Below, in pieces: positions 11,336 through 20,568 of a stretch of DNA of 44,774 nt (the first letter of the stretch is position 1; each line of letters opens with the position of its first letter). Under the pieces are notes generated by a model that saw only the letters and a list, made by a program, of their open reading frames with translations, searched no databases and had not been told where the DNA came from. The stretch comes from an uncultured Desulfovibrio sp. (GTDB lineage: Bacteria; Desulfobacterota; Desulfovibrionia; Desulfovibrionales; Desulfovibrionaceae), in the NCBI GenBank assembly GCA_900541395.1, contig UQJT01000018.1, positions 1-44,774 on the forward strand. Reading direction: 5' to 3'. Position numbers and translations under genes: made by a program.

Positions 11336-13391
11336 CGTACACCTCGAAACGCATGACCAGTCCGGCCCGGCCCTGGGTGGCGGAACGCAGCGAGGTGGAA
11401 AAACCGAACAGGCGGCGCATGGGGGCCAGCCCCTGCACGATTTTCAGCCCCGCCCGGTCATACAGTTGATCCACCTTGCCGCCGGAGCTGTTGAACAAAC
11501 TGATGGCCGCTCCCAAAAATTCCTCGGGTACGCCTATTTCCACCCGCATGACGGGCTCCAGGCACAGGGGCCGTGCCGCCTCCAGCGCTTCGCGGATGGC
11601 CATGCCCGCCGCCATGTGACACCCGGCGGGCGTGGTAAGCCCCTCCTTGCGGTTCACGGCGGTGACCGTCACGGTCACGTCCTGGACCGGATAGCCGGTA
11701 AGCGGGCCGGACAACAGACTGTCCGTCACGCCCTGCAACGCCTCCTGGCACAGGACGGCGGGCACGGCAAGTTTTTTATCCGGGGGCGAGGCCAGGAGGG
11801 GGGCCAGGCGCACCAGATTGCCCGCGCCCCGCTCGCGCGGGGCCACGGTCAGCGTCACATCGCCGTGGTGGCGCACGTTGCCCAGTTCGCGGTCGAACAA
11901 GCCGTGCCCATCCGCTTCGGCGGCCACGGTTTCGCGCAGCACTACCTGAGGCCGGCCCGCGCGCGGCTCAATGCCGTATTCGCGTCGGATGCGTTCACGC
12001 AATACTTCCAGGTGCAGTTCACCCATTCCGGATACAATGCGGTGGCCCGAGCCCTCGTCGAGTTGGACGGACAGAGTGGGGTCTTCCACGGCGTAGCGTT
12101 CGAGAGCCTCGTCTAGGGTTTTGCCTTCATCGGCGTTGCGGGGTTCGAAGGCCAGGGTGATGACCGGTTGGTAGGCCGACACGCTTTCCAACAGAACGGG
12201 GACGCGCGGCGCGCTGACGGTGTCGCCGGTACGGGCGGTGCGCAGGCCGAGCGCGGCCACAATGTCGCCGGCGCGGGCCTCGGTCAGTTGTTCCCGACGG
12301 TCCGCGTCCAGGCGGAACAAGCGCGAGACGCGTTCATCCGTTTTGCGGCCCACGTTGCGCACGCCGTCGCCTTCTTTCAGGGTGCCCGCATAGAGGCGAA
12401 GCAACGCCAGCTTGCGGCCTCCTTCCAGCAACACCTTAAAAATAAGAGCGGCCAGGGGGGCGTCGGGGCGGACCTCCAGCATGGTTTCCTCGCCGCTGTC
12501 GGGGAGCGTGGCCACAGGCGGACTCACGTCCAGAGGGGAGGGCAGATACAGAGCGACGGCGTCCAGCAGAGGTTGTACGCCGGTATTGCGCAGAGCCGAA
12601 CCGACCAGCACCGGCGTGACGCGGCGGCCCAGCGTGGCCCGGCGCACGGCTGCCCGGATGTCGTCTTCGCCGTATTGTTCGCCCAGATAGGCATCCAAAA
12701 AGGTTTCGTCCGCCTCGGCCAGAGTTTCCAGCATTTTTTCCCGCCAGGGCTCGGCCAGGGCTCGTTCCTCGTCGTTCAGGGGCGCGGCGCTTACCTCCCG
12801 ACCTTGCGTGGCGGGGTCGAAGTCCAGGCGTTGCATGGCGATCAGGTCCAGCACGGCCCTGAAGTCCTCGCCTTCGCCCAACGGAATATTGAGCGGCACG
12901 GGGTTGGCGTCGAGGCGGACGCGCAACGCTTCGAGCACCGCCGCGAAGTCCGCGCCGGTGCGATCCATTTTATTGATAAAGGCCAGCTTGGGCACCCCGA
13001 AATGTTCCGACTGCCTCCACACGGTTTCCGATTGGGGCTCCACGCCGCCCACGGCGCAGAACACGCCCACGGCCCCGTCCAGCACGCGCAGAGAACGTTC
13101 CACCTCAATGGTGAAATCCACGTGCCCGGGGGTATCGATGAGGTTCAGGGTATGACCGTTCCACAAACACGAAGTAGTGGCGGCGGTAATGGTGATGCCC
13201 CGTTCCTGTTCCTCAGGCATGAAGTCCATGGTGGCCGTGCCGTCGTGCACCTCGCCCATTTTATGAATTTTCCGACTATAGAACAAAATACGTTCGGTCA
13301 GCGTGGTCTTGCCCGCGTCTATGTGGGCGATGATGCCCAGGTTGCGGATGGCCCGGATGGAGGATAGGGCGTCGGAAGGGGCGTTTTTCAC
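11325..13391 (-). CDS. fusA: Translation elongation factor G, second type
   Basis: A 688-residue EF-G-like GTPase: G1 AHIDAGKTT near 21, G3 DTPGHVDF, G4 NKMD, then domains II to V. The switch region carries [18 protein letters not shown], where canonical EF-G has [16 protein letters not shown]. That makes this an EF-G paralogue rather than the str-operon copy (inference; the str operon is not in the window). Paralogues of this class may act in translocation, recycling or stress. It is sandwiched between the HisD-like gene (12-base gap) and rsmA (overlap), a ribosome-focused operon. Confidence 0.9.
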   Translation of the reverse strand: MKNAPSDALSSIRAIRNLGIIAHIDAGKTTLTERILFYSRKIHKMGEVHDGTATMDFMPEEQERGITITAATTSCLWNGHTLNLIDTPGHVDFTIEVERSLRVLDGAVGVFCAVGGVEPQSETVWRQSEHFGVPKLAFINKMDRTGADFAAVLEALRVRLDANPVPLNIPLGEGEDFRAVLDLIAMQRLDFDPATQGREVSAAPLNDEERALAEPWREKMLETLAEADETFLDAYLGEQYGEDDIRAAVRRATLGRRVTPVLVGSALRNTGVQPLLDAVALYLPSPLDVSPPVATLPDSGEETMLEVRPDAPLAALIFKVLLEGGRKLALLRLYAGTLKEGDGVRNVGRKTDERVSRLFRLDADRREQLTEARAGDIVAALGLRTARTGDTVSAPRVPVLLESVSAYQPVITLAFEPRNADEGKTLDEALERYAVEDPTLSVQLDEGSGHRIVSGMGELHLEVLRERIRREYGIEPRAGRPQVVLRETVAAEADGHGLFDRELGNVRHHGDVTLTVAPRERGAGNLVRLAPLLASPPDKKLAVPAVLCQEALQGVTDSLLSGPLTGYPVQDVTVTVTAVNRKEGLTTPAGCHMAAGMAIREALEAARPLCLEPVMRVEIGVPEEFLGAAISLFNSSGGKVDQLYDRAGLKIVQGLAPMRRLFGFSTSLRSATQGRAGLVMRFEVYDAV

Positions 13392-13403
13392 GGAGACTCC
13401 TTG

Positions 13404-14297
13404 TCAGGGATGCAGGCGGACGGCGTGGCGCGCGACGCGGAAAAAAGCGGGGGTCAGGCGCTCGTGCAACCAACAGGCTTCCAGTCCGGGACCGAACAGC
13501 AGGGAGGGAAAGTCGGTCGCGGCTTCTTCAAAGACATCGGGCCGGACCGCGTACCAGGCGTCGAAGCCGCGCCGGTCGGGGCGGGCCTTGGGAGATACGG
13601 CCTCCTGCACGGCATCCCCGTGCGCCCAGCGCAATCTGTCCGCCAGGGCGCTTGCCTCGTCCGCGTCCGCGAGGAGCGCCAGACGGGGGGCGGGCGTATC
13701 CTGCCACAGCCGCAGCCGCAGCGCGCGGGCCGTTTCGCGCAGGGTCCGGAACGCGGGGGCGAAGCGGCTTTGCTCCGTGGGGAACAGCAGCAGCCGTCCC
13801 TCGCCTCGCGTCGCCAGTTCGCGGACCAAGTCCGACAGGGAGGGACCGGCGGAGCGCGCCGCCGTGGGCACGACGTACAGGTTTTCCAATCCGGCCAGTT
13901 CCAGAGCCACGCTTTGAACGGGCAAAGGCGGATGATCCGGGCAGACGATCAGCACCGGTTCCACCCCCGCCAGCACGGCGGGCAGCAGGGCGGCCAACAG
14001 TCGGGCCGGTGAGGCGTGGGCGGGGTCCAGAACGGCCAAAGTCCAGGAGACGGGACTTTCGGCCCGCGCCCAGGCGAACCCGGCGGCCGAACTCCGCACG
14101 CGGCGCGTTTCTTCGGCCGGAGCTTCGCCCCACAAATGAAAATAAAAGGCCACGGCGCTCTTGAGCAAGGCGCGCAGATGAGCCGGGGTATTTTCATAGG
14201 CGGACGCGGCGAGCTCGTCGTCCGGGCGCAGAGCGTCCAGCCAGGCCGGAGGCGTCCGGACGGATGCGGCGGATGAAGAAAAAGGCAAGGTGGACAT
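13404..14297 (-). CDS. Histidinol-dehydrogenase-like protein lacking recognisable catalytic motifs
   Basis: A 297-residue protein with no full-length family match that I recognise. Residues 95-143 (SPARLLAALLPAVLAGVEPV followed by ELAGLENLYVV) resemble the stretch of histidinol dehydrogenase where AxPAxVAGV and HLAGVDEIYRVGG occur. The continuation GGAQAIAALAYGT is absent, and I cannot find the Glu-His catalytic pair or the zinc ligands; the protein is also far shorter than HisD (about 430). The GGAG site before the ATG at 14297 and the 12-base gap to fusA2 argue for a real gene. Call it a HisD-fold relative of unknown role; frame and existence are surer than the family. Confidence 0.6.
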   Translation of the reverse strand: MSTLPFSSSAASVRTPPAWLDALRPDDELAASAYENTPAHLRALLKSAVAFYFHLWGEAPAEETRRVRSSAAGFAWARAESPVSWTLAVLDPAHASPARLLAALLPAVLAGVEPVLIVCPDHPPLPVQSVALELAGLENLYVVPTAARSAGPSLSDLVRELATRGEGRLLLFPTEQSRFAPAFRTLRETARALRLRLWQDTPAPRLALLADADEASALADRLRWAHGDAVQEAVSPKARPDRRGFDAWYAVRPDVFEEAATDFPSLLFGPGLEACWLHERLTPAFFRVARHAVRLHP

Positions 14298-14454
14298 AGA
14301 CGCTCCGAATGTCCGGGGAGCTTGGCCCCGGCGGGGCGGAACCCCGGTTTGTCGTCAATCTGAGTTACGACGCGCGCGGTTTCGCGTCAACTGTTCGGCG
14401 CGCAGCGGACAAAGGAGCGGCGACCTCGGAAAAATATGCCGGAAATAGATATTG

Positions 14455-14460
14455 TATAAT
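14455..14460 (+). promoter_or_regulatory. Candidate -10 element in an AT-rich leader
   Basis: A perfect TATAAT sits in an A/T-rich island (about 14430-14500) between divergent genes. No good -35 lies 16-18 bases upstream, so it may need an activator or be fortuitous. About 75 bases separate it from the GTG start at 14537. Confidence 0.35.
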
Positions 14461-14536
14461 ATATAACATGCTGAAATATATACATCGGTATGGTGTTTGC
14501 TTGAGGCTCGGCAAACCTTTGCCCTTTGGAGGCGAC

Positions 14537-15517
14537 GTGACCGCTCAATCCCCTCTTCTTTGGCTTCTCGGGCTTGCCCCCGAAGACCGGCGCGTCGTGC
14601 GGGAAACCGCCGGCGACGGCTATCAGTGCCGTTTGCTGGATGATATGGACGCTTCGGCGTTGGCTTCCGCGCTTGAGCAGGATGACGATCCGCTTTTGCT
14701 CTGGTTGGGCAGCGGCGTGTGGCGGACTTTGCGCCGCGAGCATCCGGGCGTGGCGGACCTTCTGCAATTGGTGCCCGTTGTGCTGGTGCTGGAGGCGGAC
14801 GCGGACCGGCCTCTTCTGGAACAGGCTCTGGAGGGGCATTTTCAGCAGGTGGCCCGTTTTCCTTTGGACAGGAAACAGGTTTTCGAAGCCCTGAGCCGGG
14901 CGCGGGAAGCCCGTAATATGTACCAGGATATGGCCCGCATGGCGCGGGAGATTATGATGGAACGCGAACTTTTGGAACGCAAATCCGAAGTATGCGCTTT
15001 TCTTTTTCAGGCTTTTGCGGGGTTGGACGGGGCGGCCGACGCGCGGGAACTGATGGCTTGTTGTCGTCAGGCCATGAAAGAGGCGTTTCCTGTAAAGGGC
15101 GTGCACGCGCTATGGTGGGGAAGCGGCGGGCGGGCCGCCTATTTGCTTGATGCGTCGGACGGATCGGCCGAAGCCGAAGCCTGGCGCGCCTTTTTGCGGG
15201 AAAGAACCGGTATGGACGGCGCAGGCGACGGGGAAGCCCTGGTGGGGCGCGATAACGGGAAAAAGGCGCCCGAACCTGAACGGACGCTGTTGCTGCCATT
15301 GGAAATACGTAAACGGCGCTGCGGCATTCTGGCCTTGGACCTGGAGCGGCCGTTGTTGCCCGGCCGGGATTTGGCCCTGGCGCTGGATGCCGTGCGTAAA
15401 CATTTGGCTTTTATCTTATGGGAGCGCGGCGGAGATGAGGAATTTTTTGCCGCTTCCTCGTCTACTTCCGCTTCATCCGATTCCTTGCCGCAAAAACGGC
15501 GCAGCGCATTCGTCTGA
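14537..15517 (+). CDS. Degenerate receiver-like protein with a C-terminal GAF-like region, function unknown
   Basis: A 326-residue protein from a GTG with GGAGG five bases upstream. An upstream in-frame ATG exists but would translate through the AT-rich promoter-like leader. Residues 1-115 alternate hydrophobic strands and helices like a response-regulator receiver (VVLVLEADADRPLLEQALEG, then RFPLDRKQVFEAL), but the usual phospho-Asp strand reads DPLLLWLGSG with no Asp at the right place. A charged helix (about 118-150) links to a C-terminal half with a GAF-like layout ending in HLAFILWE. The tail is Ser-rich. It may be a ligand-sensing, phosphorylation-independent regulator; that is inference. 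It is monocistronic. Confidence 0.65.
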   Translation: MTAQSPLLWLLGLAPEDRRVVRETAGDGYQCRLLDDMDASALASALEQDDDPLLLWLGSGVWRTLRREHPGVADLLQLVPVVLVLEADADRPLLEQALEGHFQQVARFPLDRKQVFEALSRAREARNMYQDMARMAREIMMERELLERKSEVCAFLFQAFAGLDGAADARELMACCRQAMKEAFPVKGVHALWWGSGGRAAYLLDASDGSAEAEAWRAFLRERTGMDGAGDGEALVGRDNGKKAPEPERTLLLPLEIRKRRCGILALDLERPLLPGRDLALALDAVRKHLAFILWERGGDEEFFAASSSTSASSDSLPQKRRSAFV

Positions 15518-15606
15518 GCCAAGGACGGGATATTCCTCCAGGCTGATGTGTCGGCCGCCGGGGGTGGCATCCGGCGGTACGCGCATAAGTTGTTGCTTCG
15601 AAGAGG

Positions 15607-15643
15607 CAACGGCCCCGCGACGCTGTCCGTCGCGGGGCCGTTG
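15607..15643. terminator. Terminator hairpin between convergent genes
   Basis: A 16-bp perfect stem (15607-15622 with 15628-15643) has a 5-base loop, very GC-rich and without a T-run. It lies between the stops at 15517 (plus) and 15668 (minus), so it probably serves both directions. Confidence 0.6.
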
Positions 15644-15667
15644 CAGACTTGGCGAGGAAAAGGAGCC

Positions 15668-16774
15668 TCAGGCCCGCGCGGAACGGCGGGCTTCAAACTC
15701 CTGTTGCAGCGAGGTCATAAGCTCGTGCACCGAACGGATGGCGTCCACCCGGGCCACATTGGCCCCGCAGAAGGCAAAGCCCCGTTCCAGGTTGCCTTTC
15801 ATGGCGTTGATCAGGGCGGCGGCGATGCAGTAGGGCGTCTTTTCCTGTTCGCAGGTTTTGACGCAGTGAAATACGCATTTGAAAGGTTTTTTCGAGCCGT
15901 CGCGGGCGGCCTCGATGAATTTGTTGAACAACGCGCGGCCGGGCATGCCCACCGGGCTTTTTATGATGGTCACGTCTTCCGGCTTGGCTTTCAGATACGC
16001 TTCCTTGAAGCGGTCGTCGGCGTCGCATTCGTAGGTGGCTACGAAGCGGGTGCCCATCTGCACGCCCGAAGCGCCCAGGTCGAGAAAGCGGGCGATATCC
16101 TCGCCGGAATACACGCCGCCCGCCGCGATAACCGGCACGGCAATGCCCTTGGCGTCTTCCAACGGTTTGACGGTTTCGACCACCTGGGGAACCAGCTCTT
16201 CCAGGCTGTAGTGGGGGTCGGTCAGGTTTTCGGGCGCGAAGCCCAGGTGCCCGCCCGCCTTGGGGCCTTCCACCACGAAGGCGTCGGGTACGTAGTCATA
16301 TTTTTGCATCCACTTGCGGGCGATGATGGAAGCCGCGCGGGCGGAGGAAACAATAGGCACCAGTTTGGTGCGGAACTGCTCCTTTTTTTCGTCGCACATA
16401 TCGCGCAGGATTTTGGGCAGTTCCAGCGGCAGGCCCGCGCCCGAAAACACCACATCGGCTTTTTCCTCAATGGCGGTGCGCACCAAATCGGTAAACGTGG
16501 TCAGGGCCACCATGACATTGACCCCGATAATGCCCTGGGTGGCTTCACGTGCCTTGCGCAGTTCATTGCGCAGGGCACGTTTGTTGGCTTCCACCGGATT
16601 TTGGGCGATATCCGGCTCCTTCATGCCGATCATGGCTCCGGCGACCACGCCGATGCCGCCTTCCTGCGCCACGGCCGAGGCCAAACGGGAAAGAGAGACG
16701 CCGACGCCCATGCCGCCTTGGACAATGGGCATTTTGGCAATAAGATCACCAATCTGCAAAGTGGGAAAAGGCAT
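15668..16774 (-). CDS. Nitronate monooxygenase / FabK-like FMN protein
   Basis: A 368-residue TIM-barrel flavoprotein of the 2-nitropropane dioxygenase family. The start MPIVQGGMGVGVS, the central VEGPKAGGHLGF, VPVIAAGGVYSGEDIARFL and GASGVQMGTRFVATYEC are the FMN and substrate-site signatures. Members oxidise nitronates or, as FabK, reduce enoyl-ACP. The His in AGGHLG is the catalytic candidate; sequence alone does not separate the two activities. A Cys-containing tail (CVFHCVKTCEQEKTPYCIA) is longer than in short NMOs. A GGAGG site precedes the ATG. It is alone in its transcription unit. Confidence 0.85.
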   Translation of the reverse strand: MPFPTLQIGDLIAKMPIVQGGMGVGVSLSRLASAVAQEGGIGVVAGAMIGMKEPDIAQNPVEANKRALRNELRKAREATQGIIGVNVMVALTTFTDLVRTAIEEKADVVFSGAGLPLELPKILRDMCDEKKEQFRTKLVPIVSSARAASIIARKWMQKYDYVPDAFVVEGPKAGGHLGFAPENLTDPHYSLEELVPQVVETVKPLEDAKGIAVPVIAAGGVYSGEDIARFLDLGASGVQMGTRFVATYECDADDRFKEAYLKAKPEDVTIIKSPVGMPGRALFNKFIEAARDGSKKPFKCVFHCVKTCEQEKTPYCIAAALINAMKGNLERGFAFCGANVARVDAIRSVHELMTSLQQEFEARRSARA

Positions 16775-17106
16775 ATTTTTCTACCTCCGGGCGAAGCCCA
16801 GACTTGGAAAGCGGGCGGGCGGCATATTTGGATATTCCCGCGGCGCCGCTCGTCCTCTGTCTTGCGGGAATGGACAAACCTAGTTGAAAAGACGTGAAAA
16901 CACCAGACAAAAATAAGAGCTTAGCGTATACGGCGGGGTGATTTTTTCAGACGCCGGGCCGATGTGTCGCCCGCCACAGGCAAAAGCCTTCGTTTTTGGA
17001 GAAAGCGGGGGACTGGTCCGGCGGAACGGGAAGGGAATATTTTGATTGAGGAACCTGAGAAGACCGTATGGCATCTCACGAAATCTCCACTGGGGAGGGC
17101 GGGTAT
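16775..17106 (-). other. Intergenic region upstream of the flavoprotein gene
   Basis: About 330 bases with no convincing gene. Its middle (about 16880-16930) is A/T-rich and is the likely promoter area, but I find no good -35/-10 pair at 16-18 bases. Short open frames here lack ribosome sites. Confidence 0.4.
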
Positions 17107-17142
17107 AAAGAAAGGACTTGGTATTGCCCAAGTCCTTTCTTT
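17107..17142 (-). terminator. Intrinsic terminator of tRNA-Arg
   Basis: A 15-bp perfect stem (17107-17121 with 17128-17142) has a 6-base loop. Read leftward it ends in CCTTTCTTT, supplying the U-rich tail. It lies 11 bases past the tRNA 3' end. Confidence 0.8.
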
Positions 17143-17153
17143 ATCAGTCTTTG

Positions 17154-17230
17154 TGGTGAGCCCGTGGCGATTCGAACGCCAGGCCTACAGCTCCGGAGGC
17201 TGTCGCTCTATCCAACTGAGCTACGGGCCC
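17154..17230 (-). tRNA. tRNA-Arg(CCG)
   Basis: The minus-strand cloverleaf has acceptor GGGCCCG paired with CGGGCTC (one G-T), anticodon stem ACAGC/GCTGT, loop CTCCGGA giving anticodon CCG, T loop TTCGAAT and an encoded CCA. It reads the CGG codon and is a single-gene unit between its promoter and terminator. Confidence 0.96.
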
Positions 17231-17258
17231 ACAGGTGGGGGATTTCCCACGGGCGCTA

Positions 17259-17287
17259 GATATGCCTTGCTTCGCGCAGCTTGTCAA
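17259..17287 (-). promoter_or_regulatory. tRNA-Arg promoter
   Basis: On the minus strand TTGACA (17282-17287), a 17-base spacer and CATATC (17259-17264) stand about 29 bases before the tRNA 5' end. Confidence 0.6.
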
Positions 17288-17334
17288 CCTCATTCCCCCC
17301 CGGTCGTCAGGCAAATTCCCGACCGCGCAATCCG

Positions 17335-18906
17335 TTATTCATCGAAGACTCGCGGCCGTTCTCCTTCGGTCTGCTGCGCGGTGTAGCGCAGCAGGGCCAG
17401 ATAATACCGGCGTCTGTCGGCGGCCAGATCGACATGCTCAAGCGTATCGGTGAGGCGGGCCGCCATACCGGCAAGGTCGGCGGCGGCAATGTCGTTCTTG
17501 ATGACTTGTTCGTTATCCGTCACACGGGACGTGCCCGATGCAAAGATGGAATTGACGCCCGCGCCGCCGTCCACCAGATTGAGGGAACCGCCCGCCGTGA
17601 TAAGGTCGTCGCCGTCGTCGCCGCTTATCAGGTTGCCGTTGCCCGCGCCCACGGTGATGGTATCGTCGCCCCGGCCGCCGGAAATAACGGCGCTGTAACC
17701 GGAGCCCAGAAAAACAGTATCGTTGCCGTCGCCACCCTGGATGGCGCTGTGATCGGCGTAGGTAACGTCGATGGTGTCGTCGCCCCGGCCGCCGTCGACC
17801 ATGCTGTATTCTTTCAGCGTGCCGACGTTTATCGCGTCCTCGCCGTCGCCGCCGCGTACCAGGCCGGAGCCCCGGACATGCTGGACGCTGAGCCGGTCGT
17901 CTCCCTTGCCGCCGTCGACAACGCTGCCGTTGGCCGCCGTATGCACGGCGATACTGTCGTTGCCGTCGCCGCCGCGCAAAATGGAGGCGCTGAGTTTGTC
18001 CGTCCGGATCATATCGTCGCCTGCTCCGGCGTCCAGGCTGCTGCCGACCAAAGTGCCGAAGGTCAGGGTATCGTCGCCGTCGCCGCCAAGTATGGTCGAA
18101 TCGTGCAATTTGACTTCGGATAGCAGTACATCGTCGCCGTCGCCGCCGTCCATAAATACGGATTGCCCCTTTTCGAACCCCTCCAGCGCGGCTTTTTGCA
18201 GATTGGCCTCGGTGGCCTTCATGTTTATGCCGTGGGCCGTATTTTCCTTGCGAATAATATCGCGCACAATCTTAAGGGTGTCGTTGCCGTCGCCGCCCAG
18301 CAGGCGGGCCCCGTCTCCCATGCTGAGCAGCGTATCGTCGCCCTTGCCGCCGTCCAGCACGGCGTTCTGTCCCAGGTTGAAGAGCACGTCGTCGCCGTCG
18401 CCGCCCCGCAAGTTGCCGCCGTCGCTCAAATTGACGACAATGGCGGTGGCGGCTCTGCCCTGACTGTCGGCCTGCGGAAGCGCGCCGCTGTCGTCCATCC
18501 GCACCCGGCCGTTTTCGTCTTCCAGAAAGCGCATGTTGTCGGTAACTTTGAAAGTTTGGGACAGCCCGTCGGCCGAGGTGAAAGTTATGGTCAGGTTCGG
18601 TTGAGAACGGACGGAAGCCCCGCCTGGAATCAATCCGTCGGCGCGGGCGAATTTACCCATGCTGAAAGTACGCCTGCGCGCCTCCAGAGTGACGGAAGTA
18701 CCGTTCGAGGTATAGGCACTCATGCTGAACTCGGCGTCTCCGTCTGGGGACCACAAGGGGCTGTAAAAATCGGCTTTGCCGACGCCTTCGGCAGAAATAT
18801 CGGCCGTATCGCCCCGTCCGCCGTGTCTCTGCGCCGCCGGTGCGTTTTGGGCGCCGTGTGTGTCCGGCGGGACGCTTTCCTGCCTGTCAAGCCCCGATAC
18901 CTGCAT
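17335..18906 (-). CDS. RTX-like repeat protein with 18-20 residue Asp/Gly repeats
   Basis: A 523-residue acidic protein. Residues about 168-455 hold 14 copies of a GGxGDDxL-type calcium-binding motif, starting near 168, 186, 204, 254, 274, 293, 312, 332, 352, 372, 391, 410, 429 and 447. The step is 18-20, twice the usual RTX nonapeptide, and only every second turn carries the Gly-Asp motif. A 40-residue helical-looking insert (about 211-252) interrupts the array. The N-terminal 160 residues look like a beta-rich domain; there is no signal peptide. The C terminus is charged and helical (DRRRYYLALLRYTAQQ), unlike a standard type I secretion signal, and no secretion genes are nearby. A secreted or surface calcium-binding protein is the likeliest role. 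AGAGGA precedes the ATG. Confidence 0.8.
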   Translation of the reverse strand: MQVSGLDRQESVPPDTHGAQNAPAAQRHGGRGDTADISAEGVGKADFYSPLWSPDGDAEFSMSAYTSNGTSVTLEARRRTFSMGKFARADGLIPGGASVRSQPNLTITFTSADGLSQTFKVTDNMRFLEDENGRVRMDDSGALPQADSQGRAATAIVVNLSDGGNLRGGDGDDVLFNLGQNAVLDGGKGDDTLLSMGDGARLLGGDGNDTLKIVRDIIRKENTAHGINMKATEANLQKAALEGFEKGQSVFMDGGDGDDVLLSEVKLHDSTILGGDGDDTLTFGTLVGSSLDAGAGDDMIRTDKLSASILRGGDGNDSIAVHTAANGSVVDGGKGDDRLSVQHVRGSGLVRGGDGEDAINVGTLKEYSMVDGGRGDDTIDVTYADHSAIQGGDGNDTVFLGSGYSAVISGGRGDDTITVGAGNGNLISGDDGDDLITAGGSLNLVDGGAGVNSIFASGTSRVTDNEQVIKNDIAAADLAGMAARLTDTLEHVDLAADRRRYYLALLRYTAQQTEGERPRVFDE

Positions 18907-19048
18907 GGTCCGTCCTCTCTTACCGGTTTCGTTCGCTTCGGATAAGGCCCTATTGGGCCCCTACAGGAACGCCTTTCATTCACTTTTTCGGATGAAACGG
19001 CGGCAAACTTTAGGAACTGTCAGGATACCACAGGGGCATTCTTATTGC

Positions 19049-19066
19049 GGCCCGCTTATTCGGGCC
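19049..19066 (-). terminator. Small hairpin after the glycosylase stop side / RTX leader
   Basis: GGCCCG (19049-19054), a 6-base loop and CGGGCC (19061-19066) lie in the 180-base gap upstream of the RTX-like gene, just past the glycosylase stop (19087). There is no T-run; a weak terminator at best. Confidence 0.3.
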
Positions 19067-19086
19067 CCGCGGGCGGAAAAGAGGAG

Positions 19087-19689
19087 TTATTGCCCGGCCA
19101 GGGCCCACAAATAGAGGGACGCCACCGAACCGAACGGCGCGTAACGTTTGCGGTACAAGGCGAATTGACGTGGAGAAAGCGTCTTTTTGCCGTACAGGGA
19201 CATCATGCCCTTGCGTATGCCTAAATCAAGCCGGCTCACCACATCCGGGCGACACAGGGAAAAGATAAGCAACATTTCCGCCGTCCACACGCCCACCCCA
19301 CGCAAGGCGGAAAGGCGACGCACCACTTCATCGTCGGGCAGGTCCGCCAGAGCGGCGAAGTCGATGTCGCCGTTCAGCGCGGCTTCGGCTATACCCTTGA
19401 TGTATTCGGCCTTGCGCATGGAGGTGCCGCAACTTTGCAGGCTTTCCACAGACAGGGCGGCCACGCGTTCCGGCGTGACGTCCCCGGCCAAAGCATGAAA
19501 GCGGGCGCATACCGTGGCCGCGCCCTTGGAGGATATCTGCTGGGAAAGCACGCTGGTCACCAGCGCCTGGAAGGGATCGGGACGTATCGGCCGTTGCAGC
19601 GGACCCAGACGCGCTATGAGCTCGCCCATCCTGGGGCAACGCCGGGACAAATGATCCATTTCTTCCTGACCATAGGGAAAAAAGGGCAT
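19087..19689 (-). CDS. AlkA-type DNA-3-methyladenine glycosylase (HhH-GPD)
   Basis: A 200-residue base-excision repair glycosylase. It has the helix-hairpin-helix LSALRGVGVWTAEML (127-140) and, 15 residues on, the catalytic Asp of RLDLGIRKG (Asp155). The helix LVTSVLSQQISSKGAATV (43-60) is also typical. It is shorter than E. coli AlkA, lacking the N-terminal TBP-like domain. It lies 15 bases downstream of the sirtuin gene and is probably in one operon with it. Confidence 0.88.
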   Translation of the reverse strand: MPFFPYGQEEMDHLSRRCPRMGELIARLGPLQRPIRPDPFQALVTSVLSQQISSKGAATVCARFHALAGDVTPERVAALSVESLQSCGTSMRKAEYIKGIAEAALNGDIDFAALADLPDDEVVRRLSALRGVGVWTAEMLLIFSLCRPDVVSRLDLGIRKGMMSLYGKKTLSPRQFALYRKRYAPFGSVASLYLWALAGQ

Positions 19690-19704
19690 ACGGGTTTATC
19701 CTGG

Positions 19705-20445
19705 CTACAGGGTTTGCAGCGCGGTGAAGGCCTCGACCAAATCGCTTCCCCGCCACACGGCGGCGTCGTCAAGATGAGTGGGGGAGGCGTTGATTACGGC
19801 CAGTTTGCCGCCGCAGCGTACGGTAACTTCGGGCAGGGCGGCGGCCGGGTAGACGGTCAGGCTGGAACCGAGCACCAACATGAGATCGGCTTGGGCGGCT
19901 TCCTCTTCCGCGTCTTCCAGCACGTCGGCGGGCAGGGCTTCGCCAAAGAACACAATGTCGGGCTTGATGATGCCGCCGCAGTTTTCACAATATGGAGTTT
20001 CCCCGGCCCGCACCGAGCGGGCCATAGCTTCAAAAAGGTATTCGCGTCCGCATTCAAGACAGCGGTGACGCAGGGGCGAGCCGTGCAGCTCCAGCACCCG
20101 TCGCGATCCGGCCTTGCGGTGCAAAAGATCGATATTCTGGGTGATGACGGCCCGAAGCCTGCCCTGCTGTTCCATCTCCGCCAGAACGGCATGAATCAGG
20201 TTGGGTTCCTTGTCCTCCAGGTTGTAGAGAAAGTCTTTGGCATGCCGGTAGTAGTAAGAGGGATCACGCAGAAAATAACGTAGATCGAACAGCTTGTCGG
20301 CATCGATGTCGGTGCGGCGGTATAACCCCTGAGGTCCCCGAAAATCCGGAATGCCGGACAGGGTGGAAATGCCCGCGCCGGTCAGGGCCACGCAACGGCG
20401 CGCCTCACGGACAAGGCGAACAAGCTCGTCGGGGGAGTCGGCCAT
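19705..20445 (-). CDS. cobB: NAD-dependent protein deacylase (sirtuin)
   Basis: A 246-residue Sir2/CobB family enzyme that removes acyl groups from lysines using NAD+. The NAD site [15 protein letters not shown] starts at 23, TQNID at 102-106, the catalytic His121 in ELHGS, the zinc ligands are Cys129, Cys132, Cys153 and Cys156, and [10 protein letters not shown] follows. All key residues are present. It lacks the Ala-Arg-Tyr pocket I would expect of a desuccinylase (the region reads [14 protein letters not shown]), so deacetylase activity is likelier. First gene of a two-gene unit with the glycosylase; 123 bases separate it from the divergent unknown gene. Confidence 0.93.
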   Translation of the reverse strand: MADSPDELVRLVREARRCVALTGAGISTLSGIPDFRGPQGLYRRTDIDADKLFDLRYFLRDPSYYYRHAKDFLYNLEDKEPNLIHAVLAEMEQQGRLRAVITQNIDLLHRKAGSRRVLELHGSPLRHRCLECGREYLFEAMARSVRAGETPYCENCGGIIKPDIVFFGEALPADVLEDAEEEAAQADLMLVLGSSLTVYPAAALPEVTVRCGGKLAVINASPTHLDDAAVWRGSDLVEAFTALQTL

Positions 20446-20568
20446 GGGAACCTCCTCTCAATCATGGCGGGAACAATGTCTTCAGTGTACGGAAAAAAGG
20501 AGAGGGCGTACAGCGGGGGCCGCCGGCCGTCCTCCAAAACATTTTACCTGTGTCGTGAGGAATCCGCC

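Noticed and set aside
17281..18463. Plus-strand frames across the RTX-like gene
   Set aside because: The periodic Asp/Gly codons create long antisense frames of low complexity. The repeat protein is the coherent reading.
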